Assembly: GCF_015624485.1 (NCBI RefSeq)
Contig: NZ_CP061378.1
Coordinates: 2,418,001-2,482,000, forward strand
DNA from: Bradyrhizobium genosp. L
GTDB taxonomy: Bacteria; Pseudomonadota; Alphaproteobacteria; Rhizobiales; Xanthobacteraceae
Direction: 5' to 3'
Length of the DNA stretch: 64,000 nucleotides
Of the stretch, positions 1 to 8,127 are shown one piece after another (the first letter of the stretch is position 1; each line of letters opens with the position of its first letter). The notes beneath the pieces were generated by a model. It was not told where the DNA came from and searched no databases. It saw only the letters and a list, made by a program, of their open reading frames with translations. A program made the position numbers and the translations under genes.

Positions 1-622
1 GTGCGATCGCGCCGGGGGCGGGCACGAGCTCACCGTCGCGCATCATCGTGATGTCGGGGTTGACGCAGATCGCCGGCACGCCCGCGCGGGCGGCGCTTGC
101 CAGTTCGCGGTGGTAGGCTTGCAGCGGGATCCGGGGCGCGTCTGATCCGGCAAACACCAGAAAGGCGGCGTCCTGCGGATGGGCGACCAGTTCGAAGTCG
201 TCGGACGAAAAGGCGTATCGTTCGTCGGCACGGCCGATCACGCAGGCCGCCGCACCGGTCATGAAGGGTGGCCCCAGCACGCCGCTCTTGACGCATTGCA
301 GGGCCACCTCGCCGGAACTGACCACGGCATCGATACATGAGCCGGCAAAGCCCAGTGCGCGGAGCCGGTCCAGATTCGCAGCCGAACTCTTTCCCGAATT
401 CGTCAGGACGACGACTTTCCGCCCGTAGGCCGCAATCCTGTTCAGCCCATCGATCGTGCCCAGACAGGCCGCGACGCCGTCATGCAGCACCCCGTATTGA
501 TCCACCAGGAAGAGATCGAATCGTTCAACGATCTCCCGCATTCCGGTGATGCGCTTGACGTCCGCAAGCGGCGTCAGCGCTGGCTTTGCCGTTGGGATGC
601 CGACCGGCGCGCGGCCAAACAT
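1..622 (-). CDS. HAD-superfamily class IIA protein, 3' end outside window
   Basis: N-terminal 207 residues of a HAD-IIA protein resembling the family often called HAD-SF-IIA-hyp4; the C-terminus lies beyond base 1. The nucleophile motif near residue 41 reads LVDQYGVLHDG, so the Asp nucleophile is present but the general acid/base Asp two residues later is Tyr. A TNSGK motif II follows, and the segment PDITMMRDG is shared with the paralogue at 14525-15361. ATG at 622 gives the full motif I; ATG at 627 is in another frame. It is the last visible gene of the minus-strand operon, 13 nt after the aldolase. A role in clearing or sensing sugar phosphates is inferred from this linkage. Phosphatase activity is doubtful because of the missing Asp. 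Confidence 0.75.
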   Translation of the reverse strand, partial: MFGRAPVGIPTAKPALTPLADVKRITGMREIVERFDLFLVDQYGVLHDGVAACLGTIDGLNRIAAYGRKVVVLTNSGKSSAANLDRLRALGFAGSCIDAVVSSGEVALQCVKSGVLGPPFMTGAAACVIGRADERYAFSSDDFELVAHPQDAAFLVFAGSDAPRIPLQAYHRELASAARAGVPAICVNPDITMMRDGELVPAPGAIA

Positions 623-635
623 GTCATGTCTCCAT

Positions 636-1319
636 CTATGCCATCGCTTCTCGCTTCTCGACCGGCGGATCTTGCACGCCGTAACTGCCGAACGCGGCTG
701 CGGTCTCACCGATCTCGGCCTCGTTCAACAGCACCGGTCCGCCGATCGCCAGCGAGAGATAGTACTGCCGGGCGATCGTCTCGAGCTCGACCGCGAGCCA
801 CATCGCCTTGTCCAGCGAAGCTCCCGTGGCGATCATCCCGTGATTGGCGAGCAGGCAGGCGGTGCGCCCCTCGAGCGCGTTGAGTGCATGTTCGGACAGC
901 TCCTTGGTGCCGAACCTGGCGTAGCCGGCGACGCGGACGTTCATGCCGCCGAAGGCCGCCATCATGTAGTGGCAGGCCGGGATTTCCTTTCGCGCAATCG
1001 CCAGCACGGTCGCATAGGTCGAATGGGTATGGACGATGCCGCCGACGTCGGGGCGCGCTTTCATGATGTCGAGATGAAAGCGCCACTCGGTGGAAGGCTT
1101 GAGCGGCCCTCTCCATGATCCATAGTCGCCGTCGATAGGCATTGCCGCGATCATGTCTGGCGTGAGCGTTTCGTAGGGCGTAGCGGATGGCGAAATCAGC
1201 ATGGTGTTGCCATGGCGCGCCGAGATGTTTCCGGACGTGCCCTGGTTCAGCCCGCTGGCATTCATCCAGCGGCATTTCGCGATGATTGATTCGCGCAGCT
1301 GAAGTTCGGTATCGGTCAT
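636..1319 (-). CDS. class II (zinc) aldolase, L-fuculose-phosphate aldolase-like
   Basis: A 227-residue class II aldolase/AraD-FucA fold protein. GTSGNIS near residue 23 binds the phosphate in this family; HTHSTY supplies two zinc histidines and NHGMI the third. The predicted reaction is retro-aldol cleavage of a ketose 1-phosphate to DHAP plus an aldehyde in the cytosol; AraD-type epimerases and decarboxylases share the fold, so the reaction is not certain. It lies 32 nt after the SDR and 13 nt before the HAD gene, all in one operon. It is very similar along nearly its whole length to the aldolase at 26066-26803, but lacks that protein's basic C-terminal tail. The substrate is unknown. Confidence 0.85.
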   Translation of the reverse strand: MTDTELQLRESIIAKCRWMNASGLNQGTSGNISARHGNTMLISPSATPYETLTPDMIAAMPIDGDYGSWRGPLKPSTEWRFHLDIMKARPDVGGIVHTHSTYATVLAIARKEIPACHYMMAAFGGMNVRVAGYARFGTKELSEHALNALEGRTACLLANHGMIATGASLDKAMWLAVELETIARQYYLSLAIGGPVLLNEAEIGETAAAFGSYGVQDPPVEKREAMA

Positions 1320-1351
1320 GATCTGCTCCTGGCGGTCGGCGCGCGGCGCGC

Positions 1352-2077
1352 TCAATATTTCTGTCGGGTCGGCGTGATGCAGATCTCCTGCACCAGCGCC
1401 TTTTGCGGAAGGTTGTAGGCGTCGAGGATGAGGTCGGCGACATGCTCGGCCCCGATGCCGCCGCCGATCGCGGCCTTGTTTGCCTTGTAGTTGGCGAGCG
1501 TCGCCGGATCTTTCACGCCATCCAGCACCTCGGTTTCGATGATGCCGGGCGAGATAACGATGACGCGCACGTCGTAGGCGGACAAATATTCGCGCAAGCT
1601 CTCGGAGACGCCGTGGACGAAGAATTTGGTACCGCAATAGACCGTGTGGTCGGGATATACCTTGCGTCCCGCGATCGAGCTCATCATCACCAGCGTGCCG
1701 TGACGGCGCTCCATCATGCCGGCCATCACGGCGTGCACGCTGTTCATGACGCCGTTGACGTTGATGGCGATCATCTCGTCCCAGTCGGCGGGGTCCTGCT
1801 TGCCGATGTCGCCGAGCCGGGCGATACCGGCATTGGCGAACATCAGGTCGACCGGGCCGAATTTCGCTTCGGCCTCGTGCACCGCGGCGGCCAGCGCGGC
1901 GCGATCGCGCACGTCGACCTGGCGGCAGATCGAATTGGGCAGCCGCATGGCCTCGAGCCGATCGATGCGGCGGGCCATCAGCAGCACGGGGTGGCCGGCC
2001 GCGGAAAAGGCGCGGGCGGTGGCTTCTCCGATGCCGGAGCTCGCTCCGGTCACGGCGACAAGCGGCTTGGCGGTCAT
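1352..2077 (-). CDS. short-chain dehydrogenase/reductase
   Basis: A 241-residue classical SDR, probably cytosolic and NAD(P)-dependent. TGASSGIG near residue 10 is the dinucleotide loop, FANAG is the NNAG-type motif, and MMSS followed by YCGTK gives the catalytic Ser, Tyr and Lys. It begins 14 nt after the stop of the glycerol-1-phosphate dehydrogenase-like gene and ends 32 nt before the aldolase, so it belongs to the same minus-strand operon. It probably oxidises or reduces a polyol, ketose or the aldehyde released by the aldolase. The family alone does not give the substrate. Confidence 0.85.
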   Translation of the reverse strand: MTAKPLVAVTGASSGIGEATARAFSAAGHPVLLMARRIDRLEAMRLPNSICRQVDVRDRAALAAAVHEAEAKFGPVDLMFANAGIARLGDIGKQDPADWDEMIAINVNGVMNSVHAVMAGMMERRHGTLVMMSSIAGRKVYPDHTVYCGTKFFVHGVSESLREYLSAYDVRVIVISPGIIETEVLDGVKDPATLANYKANKAAIGGGIGAEHVADLILDAYNLPQKALVQEICITPTRQKY

Positions 2078-2091
2078 GTCTCGGCCTCCCG

Positions 2092-3417
2092 TCAGAGTTC
2101 ACCTTTTGCGAACGCGTCCAGCGTTCCGTCGTCTGCAGCAATGTCGAGGAATGAGAAGCGGTTGCGCATCTCGCGGCAATGCACGATCGCCTCGCGATAG
2201 AAATCGATGGGCACGCCGAGCTCGGCGGCAGTCGTGGCGCCGCCGGCAGCCGACAGCAGCCGCTTCATCTCGTCGACCGGAATCGTGAAGGCGGCAAGTT
2301 CACGCCGAAGTTCCGGCCAGCTGTCATCAAGCTTGCGGTTGAAGGCGACGGCGCCATCACGGTCGAAGGCCTTTTGCTGCAACTCGGCAAGGCATTGCAA
2401 GGCGACTTCCTCGCCGAAGCGGCGCTTCATGCCGGCGACGTCGATGTTGGTCGCGCGAATTGAGCTTGGCCGGTCGGCGGCGAGCATCTGCTGCTGCAGC
2501 CGCGCCATGCTCAACGATGCGATGCCGACCTGCTGGCCGTGCAGGCTGCCCGGATGGCGCGCGCCGGCGAAGCAATCGATGTAATGCGAGATCTGGTGCT
2601 CGCCCATCGAACCATGATGTGAAATTCCGGTGAAGGAAATGCCGAGGCCGCACAGCGTCAGCACGCGATAGAGATACCCCATCGCCTCGATGTCGCCCTT
2701 GGGCAGATTGCCGGCGCGTTTGTTGAGCTCGATCTCGTCGGCGGCCTGGATCGTGTAGGGCTCCTGGTAGTAGGCCGTGCCCAACAGCCGGTGCGACATC
2801 CACCAGTCGGTCTGTGCGACCGAGCGAGCCAGGCAATCGGCGAAGCCGGATGCGGCGAGAAAGGGCGGCGCTGCGGCCGATACTTTCAGGTCCACGAAAA
2901 AGCCGGCAGGCGTGTGCGAGGGCAGCGAGACCTTCAAGCCGCTGTCGAGCGTCAGCGAGGCCGTCGAAGACGTGTAGCCGTTCATCGAGGCGGCGGTGGC
3001 GAACACGCAATAGCGCCGGCCGTCCAAACCGGTGACGTATTTGCAGAGATCGTTGACCGTGCCGGAGCCGACCGCAACGACACCATCGAAACCGCGCAGC
3101 TTCTCGGTGAGGCTGCGAACCTCGGCCATGTCGGCATGCGGTCGTTCGAGCACGATGGTCTCGACGGGACCGAGTTCGCGCAAGGCGCTGGCGATACGCG
3201 CGCCCATCGCCTCATAGGTTGCCTGATCGCCGACCACCGCAAGCCGATGCCCGAGCTTCAAGGATGCGACCAGCTCGGCCTCGCGACCTTCGAGGCTGTC
3301 TTCGATCACGATGGAGTCGTAAGGCACTTTTACCGCTGCGCCGGTGAGCGGATTGATCCAGCGGCCGGCCACCAGATCGTCGATCAGCGCGGTCCAGTTG
3401 TGCTTCGGCATCTGCAT
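2092..3417 (-). CDS. sn-glycerol-1-phosphate dehydrogenase-like (AraM-type) polyol-phosphate dehydrogenase
   Basis: A 441-residue metal-dependent dehydrogenase of the AraM/EgsA branch of the iron-alcohol-dehydrogenase superfamily. GSGTVNDL is the nucleotide-binding loop, followed by TAASMNGY; GFADCLAR, the HHGSMGEH segment and a later His carry the expected metal ligands. It is first in the minus-strand operon, divergent from the SorC regulator. Two starts (3417 and 3411) are possible and neither has a clear ribosome site; the upstream one is used. In this context a likely role is oxidation of a polyol phosphate to the ketose phosphate cleaved by the aldolase. Glycerol-1-phosphate itself is the known substrate of relatives, so the pathway substrate is inferred. 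Confidence 0.8.
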   Translation of the reverse strand: MQMPKHNWTALIDDLVAGRWINPLTGAAVKVPYDSIVIEDSLEGREAELVASLKLGHRLAVVGDQATYEAMGARIASALRELGPVETIVLERPHADMAEVRSLTEKLRGFDGVVAVGSGTVNDLCKYVTGLDGRRYCVFATAASMNGYTSSTASLTLDSGLKVSLPSHTPAGFFVDLKVSAAAPPFLAASGFADCLARSVAQTDWWMSHRLLGTAYYQEPYTIQAADEIELNKRAGNLPKGDIEAMGYLYRVLTLCGLGISFTGISHHGSMGEHQISHYIDCFAGARHPGSLHGQQVGIASLSMARLQQQMLAADRPSSIRATNIDVAGMKRRFGEEVALQCLAELQQKAFDRDGAVAFNRKLDDSWPELRRELAAFTIPVDEMKRLLSAAGGATTAAELGVPIDFYREAIVHCREMRNRFSFLDIAADDGTLDAFAKGEL

Positions 3418-3492
3418 ATCCGCGCCGCAACATCGGCGACGCAGCCCTGATCGTGACATTTGACAAAAGCGAATGGCAATTAACCGGGCTGA

Positions 3493-3506
3493 TTGACAAT
3501 TGTCAA
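3493..3506. promoter_or_regulatory. perfect 14-bp palindrome, candidate SorC-family operator
   Basis: TTGACAATTGTCAA is a perfect inverted repeat in the 132-bp gap between the divergent dehydrogenase operon and the regulator gene. A further half-site TTGACAA lies at 3460-3466. The position suits autoregulation and control of both operons by the adjacent SorC-type regulator. Binding is inferred, not shown. Confidence 0.55.
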
Positions 3507-3549
3507 CACTGTGTGCATTTTGTGATCCGACGCGGAGACTGGATCGCCG

Positions 3550-4587
3550 ATGACCAGAACGTTGCAACGCCAGGTGACACCGCCGCGCATCAAGCGCAGG
3601 GCGCTGGCGATTCCGGCGGAATTCGACAGTGATCCTGTCGTATGGGCGGCGTGGCTGTATTACGAAGAGGGTATGACGCAGGAAGAGGTCGCCGATCAAC
3701 TCGGCGTCTCGCGCGCGTCGGTGGTGAACTTCCTGCAGGAAGCCCGCGACCGCAACATCGTCACCATCGCGGTTTCGTCGCGGCATTTGCAGACTATCGG
3801 CCTTGCGCGCGAACTCGCCGACGCCTACGGGCTCACCAACTGCCTTGTGGTTCCCGACGACGGCGGCCGCCTGCCGGTGCACGAGCGGATCGGCAGGGCG
3901 GGCGCGCGGCTCCTGATCGAGCGGCTGCAGCCCGATGACGTGCTCGGTGTGTCGTGGGGGCGCACCGTGCAGGCGTTGTCGACGGCGCTGCCCGAGATGA
4001 AGCTTCCCGGGGTGACCGTCTGCCAGATCACCGGTTGTTCGATCGGGACCACGGAGTTTTCGCCAGAACTGTGCACGTCCAATATCGCCAATCGGCTTGG
4101 CGCGCGTTGCGTCAACCTGCATGCGCCCGGCATCGTCTCGACTGCCCAGATCAAGCGCCTGTTCATGCAGGAGCCGGCACTGGTCGAGACCTTCAAGATC
4201 ATCCAGTCGAGCAACAAGGTGCTGTTCGGCGTCGGCAGTGTCGACGATGCCGGCACCGCGATGCGCAGCGGCTACATGTCGCCCGAGTACATCGGGCCGT
4301 ATCTGGCGCGCGGCGCGGTCGGCGTGGTCAGCGGACGCTTCATCGATCGCGACGGCAAGCCGCTGCTCGGCGCTCTCGACAACCAGATGATCGGGCTGAC
4401 CCTGGACGAAATCGCCAAGGTGCCGGAACGCATCTGCATTGCCGGCGGCGCCGACAAGACCGACGCCATCTATGCCGCGCTGAACAACAACTACGCGACG
4501 ATTTTGGTGACGGACGTTGCAACGGCGAGAGCGCTGGTGCCGCGTGCGTCCCGCTCTCACCGAACCGGAGCATCACGCCGGCCCTGA
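3550..4587 (+). CDS. SorC-family sugar-responsive transcriptional regulator
   Basis: A 345-residue regulator with an N-terminal helix-turn-helix at about residues 41-58 (GMTQEEVADQLGVSRASV) and a C-terminal SorC/DeoR-type sugar-phosphate-binding domain including GVSWGRTV near residue 136 and GVGSVDDAG. EryD of erythritol operons belongs to the same family. Ligands in the family are phosphorylated sugars or polyols. It heads the plus-strand import and kinase operon, 65 nt before the first permease, and faces the dehydrogenase operon across the palindrome at 3493-3506. A paralogue with the same architecture heads the second module at 16796. Confidence 0.9.
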   Translation: MTRTLQRQVTPPRIKRRALAIPAEFDSDPVVWAAWLYYEEGMTQEEVADQLGVSRASVVNFLQEARDRNIVTIAVSSRHLQTIGLARELADAYGLTNCLVVPDDGGRLPVHERIGRAGARLLIERLQPDDVLGVSWGRTVQALSTALPEMKLPGVTVCQITGCSIGTTEFSPELCTSNIANRLGARCVNLHAPGIVSTAQIKRLFMQEPALVETFKIIQSSNKVLFGVGSVDDAGTAMRSGYMSPEYIGPYLARGAVGVVSGRFIDRDGKPLLGALDNQMIGLTLDEIAKVPERICIAGGADKTDAIYAALNNNYATILVTDVATARALVPRASRSHRTGASRRP

Positions 4588-4652
4588 AAACTGCAATGCG
4601 ACCGGGCCGAAGAGCCCGGCGCCGAGAACAAGCGATGCGCGAGGAAACGTCT

Positions 4653-5594
4653 ATGGTGCCGAACCATGCGCCAAGTCTGGCTGTCGACGTGCCGGTATCG
4701 GACACGCCGCGCCGCCGGGTCTGGCCGCGATTTCTGACGTCGGAACACCCGTTCCCATGGCTGGCGCCGATCACGGCGCTGCTGCTGGCGTTCGGCGTCT
4801 ATCCTTTGCTGTATGCGTTGTGGCTATCGCTGTTCAAGCGCAATCCGATCACCCGCCTCAACGTGTTCAACCCCACCTGGAATTGGGGGAAGCTGTTCGC
4901 CGATGACCGGGTGTGGGGTGCGATCGGCCACACCTATTTGTACACGACCACGGCGCTCTTGATCGAACTCTGCCTCGGGCTCGCGATCGCATTGCTGCTC
5001 GACAGCGACCGCAAGGGCTACGGATTGTTGCGCGCACTGATGACGCTGCCGCTGGTGGTGCCGCCCGCGGTGACCGGCATGATGTTCCTGTTGATGCTGG
5101 ACGGTTCGTTCGGCGTGCTGAGCCAGGGCCTGGTCTCGCTCGGCCTGTGGCCGCCGCAGCATCCGATTCTCGCGTCCAGCGGTTCGGCGCTGGCCGGCGT
5201 TCTGCTGGCCGACATCTGGCAGTGGACGCCGTTCATGGTGTTGATCATGCTCGCCGGCCTGCGCGCCTTGCCGAAGGAGCCGTTCGAGGCCGCCGCGATC
5301 GACGGCGCGACACCGTGGCAGGCTTTCTTCCGCCTGACCTTGCCGATGCTGTCCCGGATCATCGCGCTCGCGGTGCTGATCCGCGGCGTCGACCTGTTCC
5401 GCATCTACGACTACGTCAAGGTGATGACCGATAGTGGCCCGGGTACCGCGACCGAGACGCTGACCTCCTATGCCGGCACCATCTACTTCAAGAACGCCGA
5501 TTTCCCCTACGCCTCCACCATCTCGCTGTTCACGCTGCTTCTGGTGATCGTCACCTCGACGATCTTCATCAAGCTGTTCAAGGTACGGTTCTGA
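4653..5594 (+). CDS. CUT1-type sugar ABC transporter permease (MalF/UgpA-like)
   Basis: A 313-residue inner-membrane permease. A hydrophilic N-terminus of about 45 residues precedes the first membrane segment (about 45-65), and several more follow. The EAA loop that docks on the ATPase reads EAAAIDGATPWQAFFRLTLP. The start chosen is ATG 4653, preceded by GAGGAA at six bases; an in-frame ATG at 4635 lacks such a site. The stop overlaps the next permease start by one base. The partners are the permease at 5594, the binding protein at 6535 and the ATPase at 10473. Confidence 0.9.
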   Translation: MVPNHAPSLAVDVPVSDTPRRRVWPRFLTSEHPFPWLAPITALLLAFGVYPLLYALWLSLFKRNPITRLNVFNPTWNWGKLFADDRVWGAIGHTYLYTTTALLIELCLGLAIALLLDSDRKGYGLLRALMTLPLVVPPAVTGMMFLLMLDGSFGVLSQGLVSLGLWPPQHPILASSGSALAGVLLADIWQWTPFMVLIMLAGLRALPKEPFEAAAIDGATPWQAFFRLTLPMLSRIIALAVLIRGVDLFRIYDYVKVMTDSGPGTATETLTSYAGTIYFKNADFPYASTISLFTLLLVIVTSTIFIKLFKVRF

Positions 5595-6484
5595 TGCAGG
5601 AAACCTTCTGGCAGAAGCGATTGCGCGACGTCGCTGCGGTGCTCGTGGTCGGCATCTTCATGTTCCCGCTGTTCTGGTGGGCGCTGACCTCGTTCAAGCC
5701 CACCTCGGCGATCTTCGACAAGGACGGGATCGTCTGGTTCAACTTCAAGCCGACGCTGGTGAACTATCAGGTGACCATGCTCGGGAAATCCCGGGCGGAG
5801 CTCGCGATCGAATCCGGCAATACGTTCGGGGTGGGCGGCGCCAGCTCCTATGACAGCCGCCAGACCATCATCGACTCCCTGATCGTCGCGGTCGGCGCAA
5901 CGGCGCTGACCCTGCTGCTCGCGGTGCTGGCATCCTACGCGCTGTCACGGATGCGCTTTCACGGGCGGCAGGCCTATTTGAACTGGATATTGTCGCAGCG
6001 CTTCATGCCGCCGATCGCCATCATCGTGCCGGTCGTCTTCATGTTCCACTACATGTCGCTGCTCGACACCAGGCTCGGCCTCGTCATCGTCGACACGCTG
6101 ATCAACCTGCCGATCGCCGTGCTGCTGATGAAATCGTTCTACGACGACGTGCCGGCCGACGTCGACGAGGCCGCCATGATCGACGGCGCGACGCGGTTGC
6201 AGATCTTCTGGCGCGTCGTGCTGCCGATGGTGAAAGGCGGCGTCGCGGCCACGGCGGTGCTTTGTTTCATCTTCTCGTGGACCGAATTCCTGCTGTCGCT
6301 GTTCCTGACCAATTCGATACGGACGCTGCCGGTCAAGATCACGACCTTCGTCACCTCGACGGGTTCGGAATGGGGCTTCATCGCGGCACTTGGCACCACG
6401 GCCGTGATCCCGAGCTTCATCTTCATCCTGCTCGTCCAGAAGCAGCTTGTCCGTGGCCTGACCCTGGGGTCCCTCAAGGAGTAG
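5594..6484 (+). CDS. CUT1-type sugar ABC transporter permease (MalG/UgpE-like)
   Basis: A 296-residue integral membrane protein, the second half of the heterodimeric channel. It has an N-terminal membrane segment at about residues 15-32, a periplasmic region, and further hydrophobic helices; the EAA loop reads DEAAMIDGATRLQIFWRVVLP. The ATG overlaps the preceding stop by one base, indicating translational coupling. The periplasmic insert after residue 60 (LGKSRAELAIESGN and beyond) is somewhat longer than in plain MalG proteins. The binding-protein gene follows after 50 nt. Confidence 0.9.
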   Translation: MQETFWQKRLRDVAAVLVVGIFMFPLFWWALTSFKPTSAIFDKDGIVWFNFKPTLVNYQVTMLGKSRAELAIESGNTFGVGGASSYDSRQTIIDSLIVAVGATALTLLLAVLASYALSRMRFHGRQAYLNWILSQRFMPPIAIIVPVVFMFHYMSLLDTRLGLVIVDTLINLPIAVLLMKSFYDDVPADVDEAAMIDGATRLQIFWRVVLPMVKGGVAATAVLCFIFSWTEFLLSLFLTNSIRTLPVKITTFVTSTGSEWGFIAALGTTAVIPSFIFILLVQKQLVRGLTLGSLKE

Positions 6485-6534
6485 GCGCGCGGACCGGGAC
6501 TACAAAGTCAAACAAAACGTTGGGAGGAGTGTCT

Positions 6535-8061
6535 ATGAGCTTCAAGAAATTCGACCAGCAAACATTTATCGTCGACAGCGCGAACGCCTACACCAACAAG
6601 CAGATATCCAAGCGCGAATTCTTGCGCCGGATGGGCTTGGCGGGCGTCGGCTTCTCGGCCTTCGGCGCCGGCATGCTCGGCAATCCGCGGGGCCTGCGCA
6701 CGGGCAACATGCTCGGCACTCCGGCCTATGCCGACGGCCTGCCGGACAACCAGGCCAAATGGCTGAAGGATGTCGGCAGCAAGTTCAAGGGCGCCAAGAT
6801 CCGCTACTCGACCGAGTCGACGCCGCCGTCGGTGATCCTCAATCAGATCAAGAAGGAGTTTACCGATCCGACCGGCATCGAGGTCGAGGTCGAGATCGTG
6901 CCGCTGGAGCAGGTGCTCGCCAAGGCGACGCAGGATGTGCAGGGCCAGCTTGGCTCCTACGACCTGTATTATCTCGACCAATCCTGGCTCTCGATGTTCC
7001 AGCCCGACTGCATCGATCCGGTCGCCTACTACAAGGACAAGCCCGAGCTGGCGATGCCGGATTTCGATTGGGACGACTTCTCCAAGCCGCTGGTCAAGAA
7101 CGTCGCCCAGGTCGAAGGCAAATGGATGGGCATTCCCTTCGACATCCCGATCTTCACCATGATGTACCGCAAGGACATTCTCGAGAAGCACAAGATCGCG
7201 GTGCCGACCACCTACGAGGATTTCCTCGCCGCCGCCAAGCAGATCACCGAGGCCGAGAAGAGCAATGGTGTCTTCGGCACCGGTTTGCAGGCCAAGTCGG
7301 GCCACTACTCGCTGGAATGCGACTGGAGCCAGGCGGTGTGGGGCCACGGCGGCTCGATCTTCAACAAGAACAAGAAGTTCTCGGGCAATGACGAGCAGGG
7401 CATCGCCGGCCTGAAATGGTACCAGGATTTGCTAAAGGTTTCGCCACCGAACTCGACGGCATCGACCTGGGACGGCCAGTTCGAGATGATGCATTCCGGT
7501 CAGATCGCGATGGCGCAGAGCTGGGATGAGTTCTTCCCGGGCCTCGATGCCGACGATTCCAAGGTCAAGGGTCTGTGGGAGCCTGCTCGTCCGTTGACGG
7601 CCAAGGTGCTGCGCTCGCCGTCGGATGCGGGCTTCAACGAGCAACCCAATCTCGGCCATCAGGGCGGCTCCTGCATCTCGCTGTCGAAATACTCCAAGAA
7701 CAAGGAGGCCGCGTGGATCTTCATGCAGTGGGGCTGCTGCAAGGAGATCATGACACGCTGCACGCTGCTCGGCGGCTTCGCGCCGATGCGCAACTCTTCC
7801 TTCGCCGATCCGCGCGTCAAGGCCAAGGCCAAGGTCGGCCCCGGCACCACGCGGCATCTCGAAACGGTGAAGTGGGTGATCGACAACGCGATGGCAACCG
7901 AGCCGCACATGGCGCTGTGGGCGGGTCTCTCGACCAACGAGATCCCGACCGAGCTCGGCAAGCTGCTCACCGGCCAGGCCTATGACGGCGATCCCAAGAA
8001 GTGCATGGACGCGCTGGCGAAGGACATCGACGCCAAGGTGAAGGACGCCGGCCTGTTGTAA
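6535..8061 (+). CDS. ABC transporter extracellular solute-binding protein (family 1), Tat-type leader
   Basis: A 508-residue periplasmic carbohydrate-binding protein. The long leader contains SKREFLR at residues 25-31, a lysine-arginine variant of the twin-arginine motif, then a hydrophobic stretch and a likely cleavage after AYA near residue 66. The body follows the MalE/UgpB pattern. GGGAGGAG stands seven bases before the ATG. It is encoded after both permeases and before a hairpin at 8084-8109, an arrangement often linked to higher binding-protein levels. It should set the specificity of the system; the ligand, probably a polyol or sugar, cannot be named from sequence. Confidence 0.88.
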   Translation: MSFKKFDQQTFIVDSANAYTNKQISKREFLRRMGLAGVGFSAFGAGMLGNPRGLRTGNMLGTPAYADGLPDNQAKWLKDVGSKFKGAKIRYSTESTPPSVILNQIKKEFTDPTGIEVEVEIVPLEQVLAKATQDVQGQLGSYDLYYLDQSWLSMFQPDCIDPVAYYKDKPELAMPDFDWDDFSKPLVKNVAQVEGKWMGIPFDIPIFTMMYRKDILEKHKIAVPTTYEDFLAAAKQITEAEKSNGVFGTGLQAKSGHYSLECDWSQAVWGHGGSIFNKNKKFSGNDEQGIAGLKWYQDLLKVSPPNSTASTWDGQFEMMHSGQIAMAQSWDEFFPGLDADDSKVKGLWEPARPLTAKVLRSPSDAGFNEQPNLGHQGGSCISLSKYSKNKEAAWIFMQWGCCKEIMTRCTLLGGFAPMRNSSFADPRVKAKAKVGPGTTRHLETVKWVIDNAMATEPHMALWAGLSTNEIPTELGKLLTGQAYDGDPKKCMDALAKDIDAKVKDAGLL

Positions 8062-8083
8062 GGTTTGGCACGACAAGAGCTCA

Positions 8084-8109
8084 CGAAGGCGGCCTTGCCG
8101 CCTTCGTTT
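8084..8109 (+). terminator. intra-operon hairpin after binding-protein gene
   Basis: Perfect 9-bp stem (CGAAGGCGG at 8084-8092 with CCGCCTTCG at 8098-8106), a five-base loop and a short T run. It sits 22 nt after the binding-protein stop and before the kinase. It may act as a partial terminator or as a 3' mRNA stabiliser giving more binding protein than downstream enzymes. Confidence 0.55.
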
Positions 8110-8127
8110 CTCGTGGAATGAGATGGC

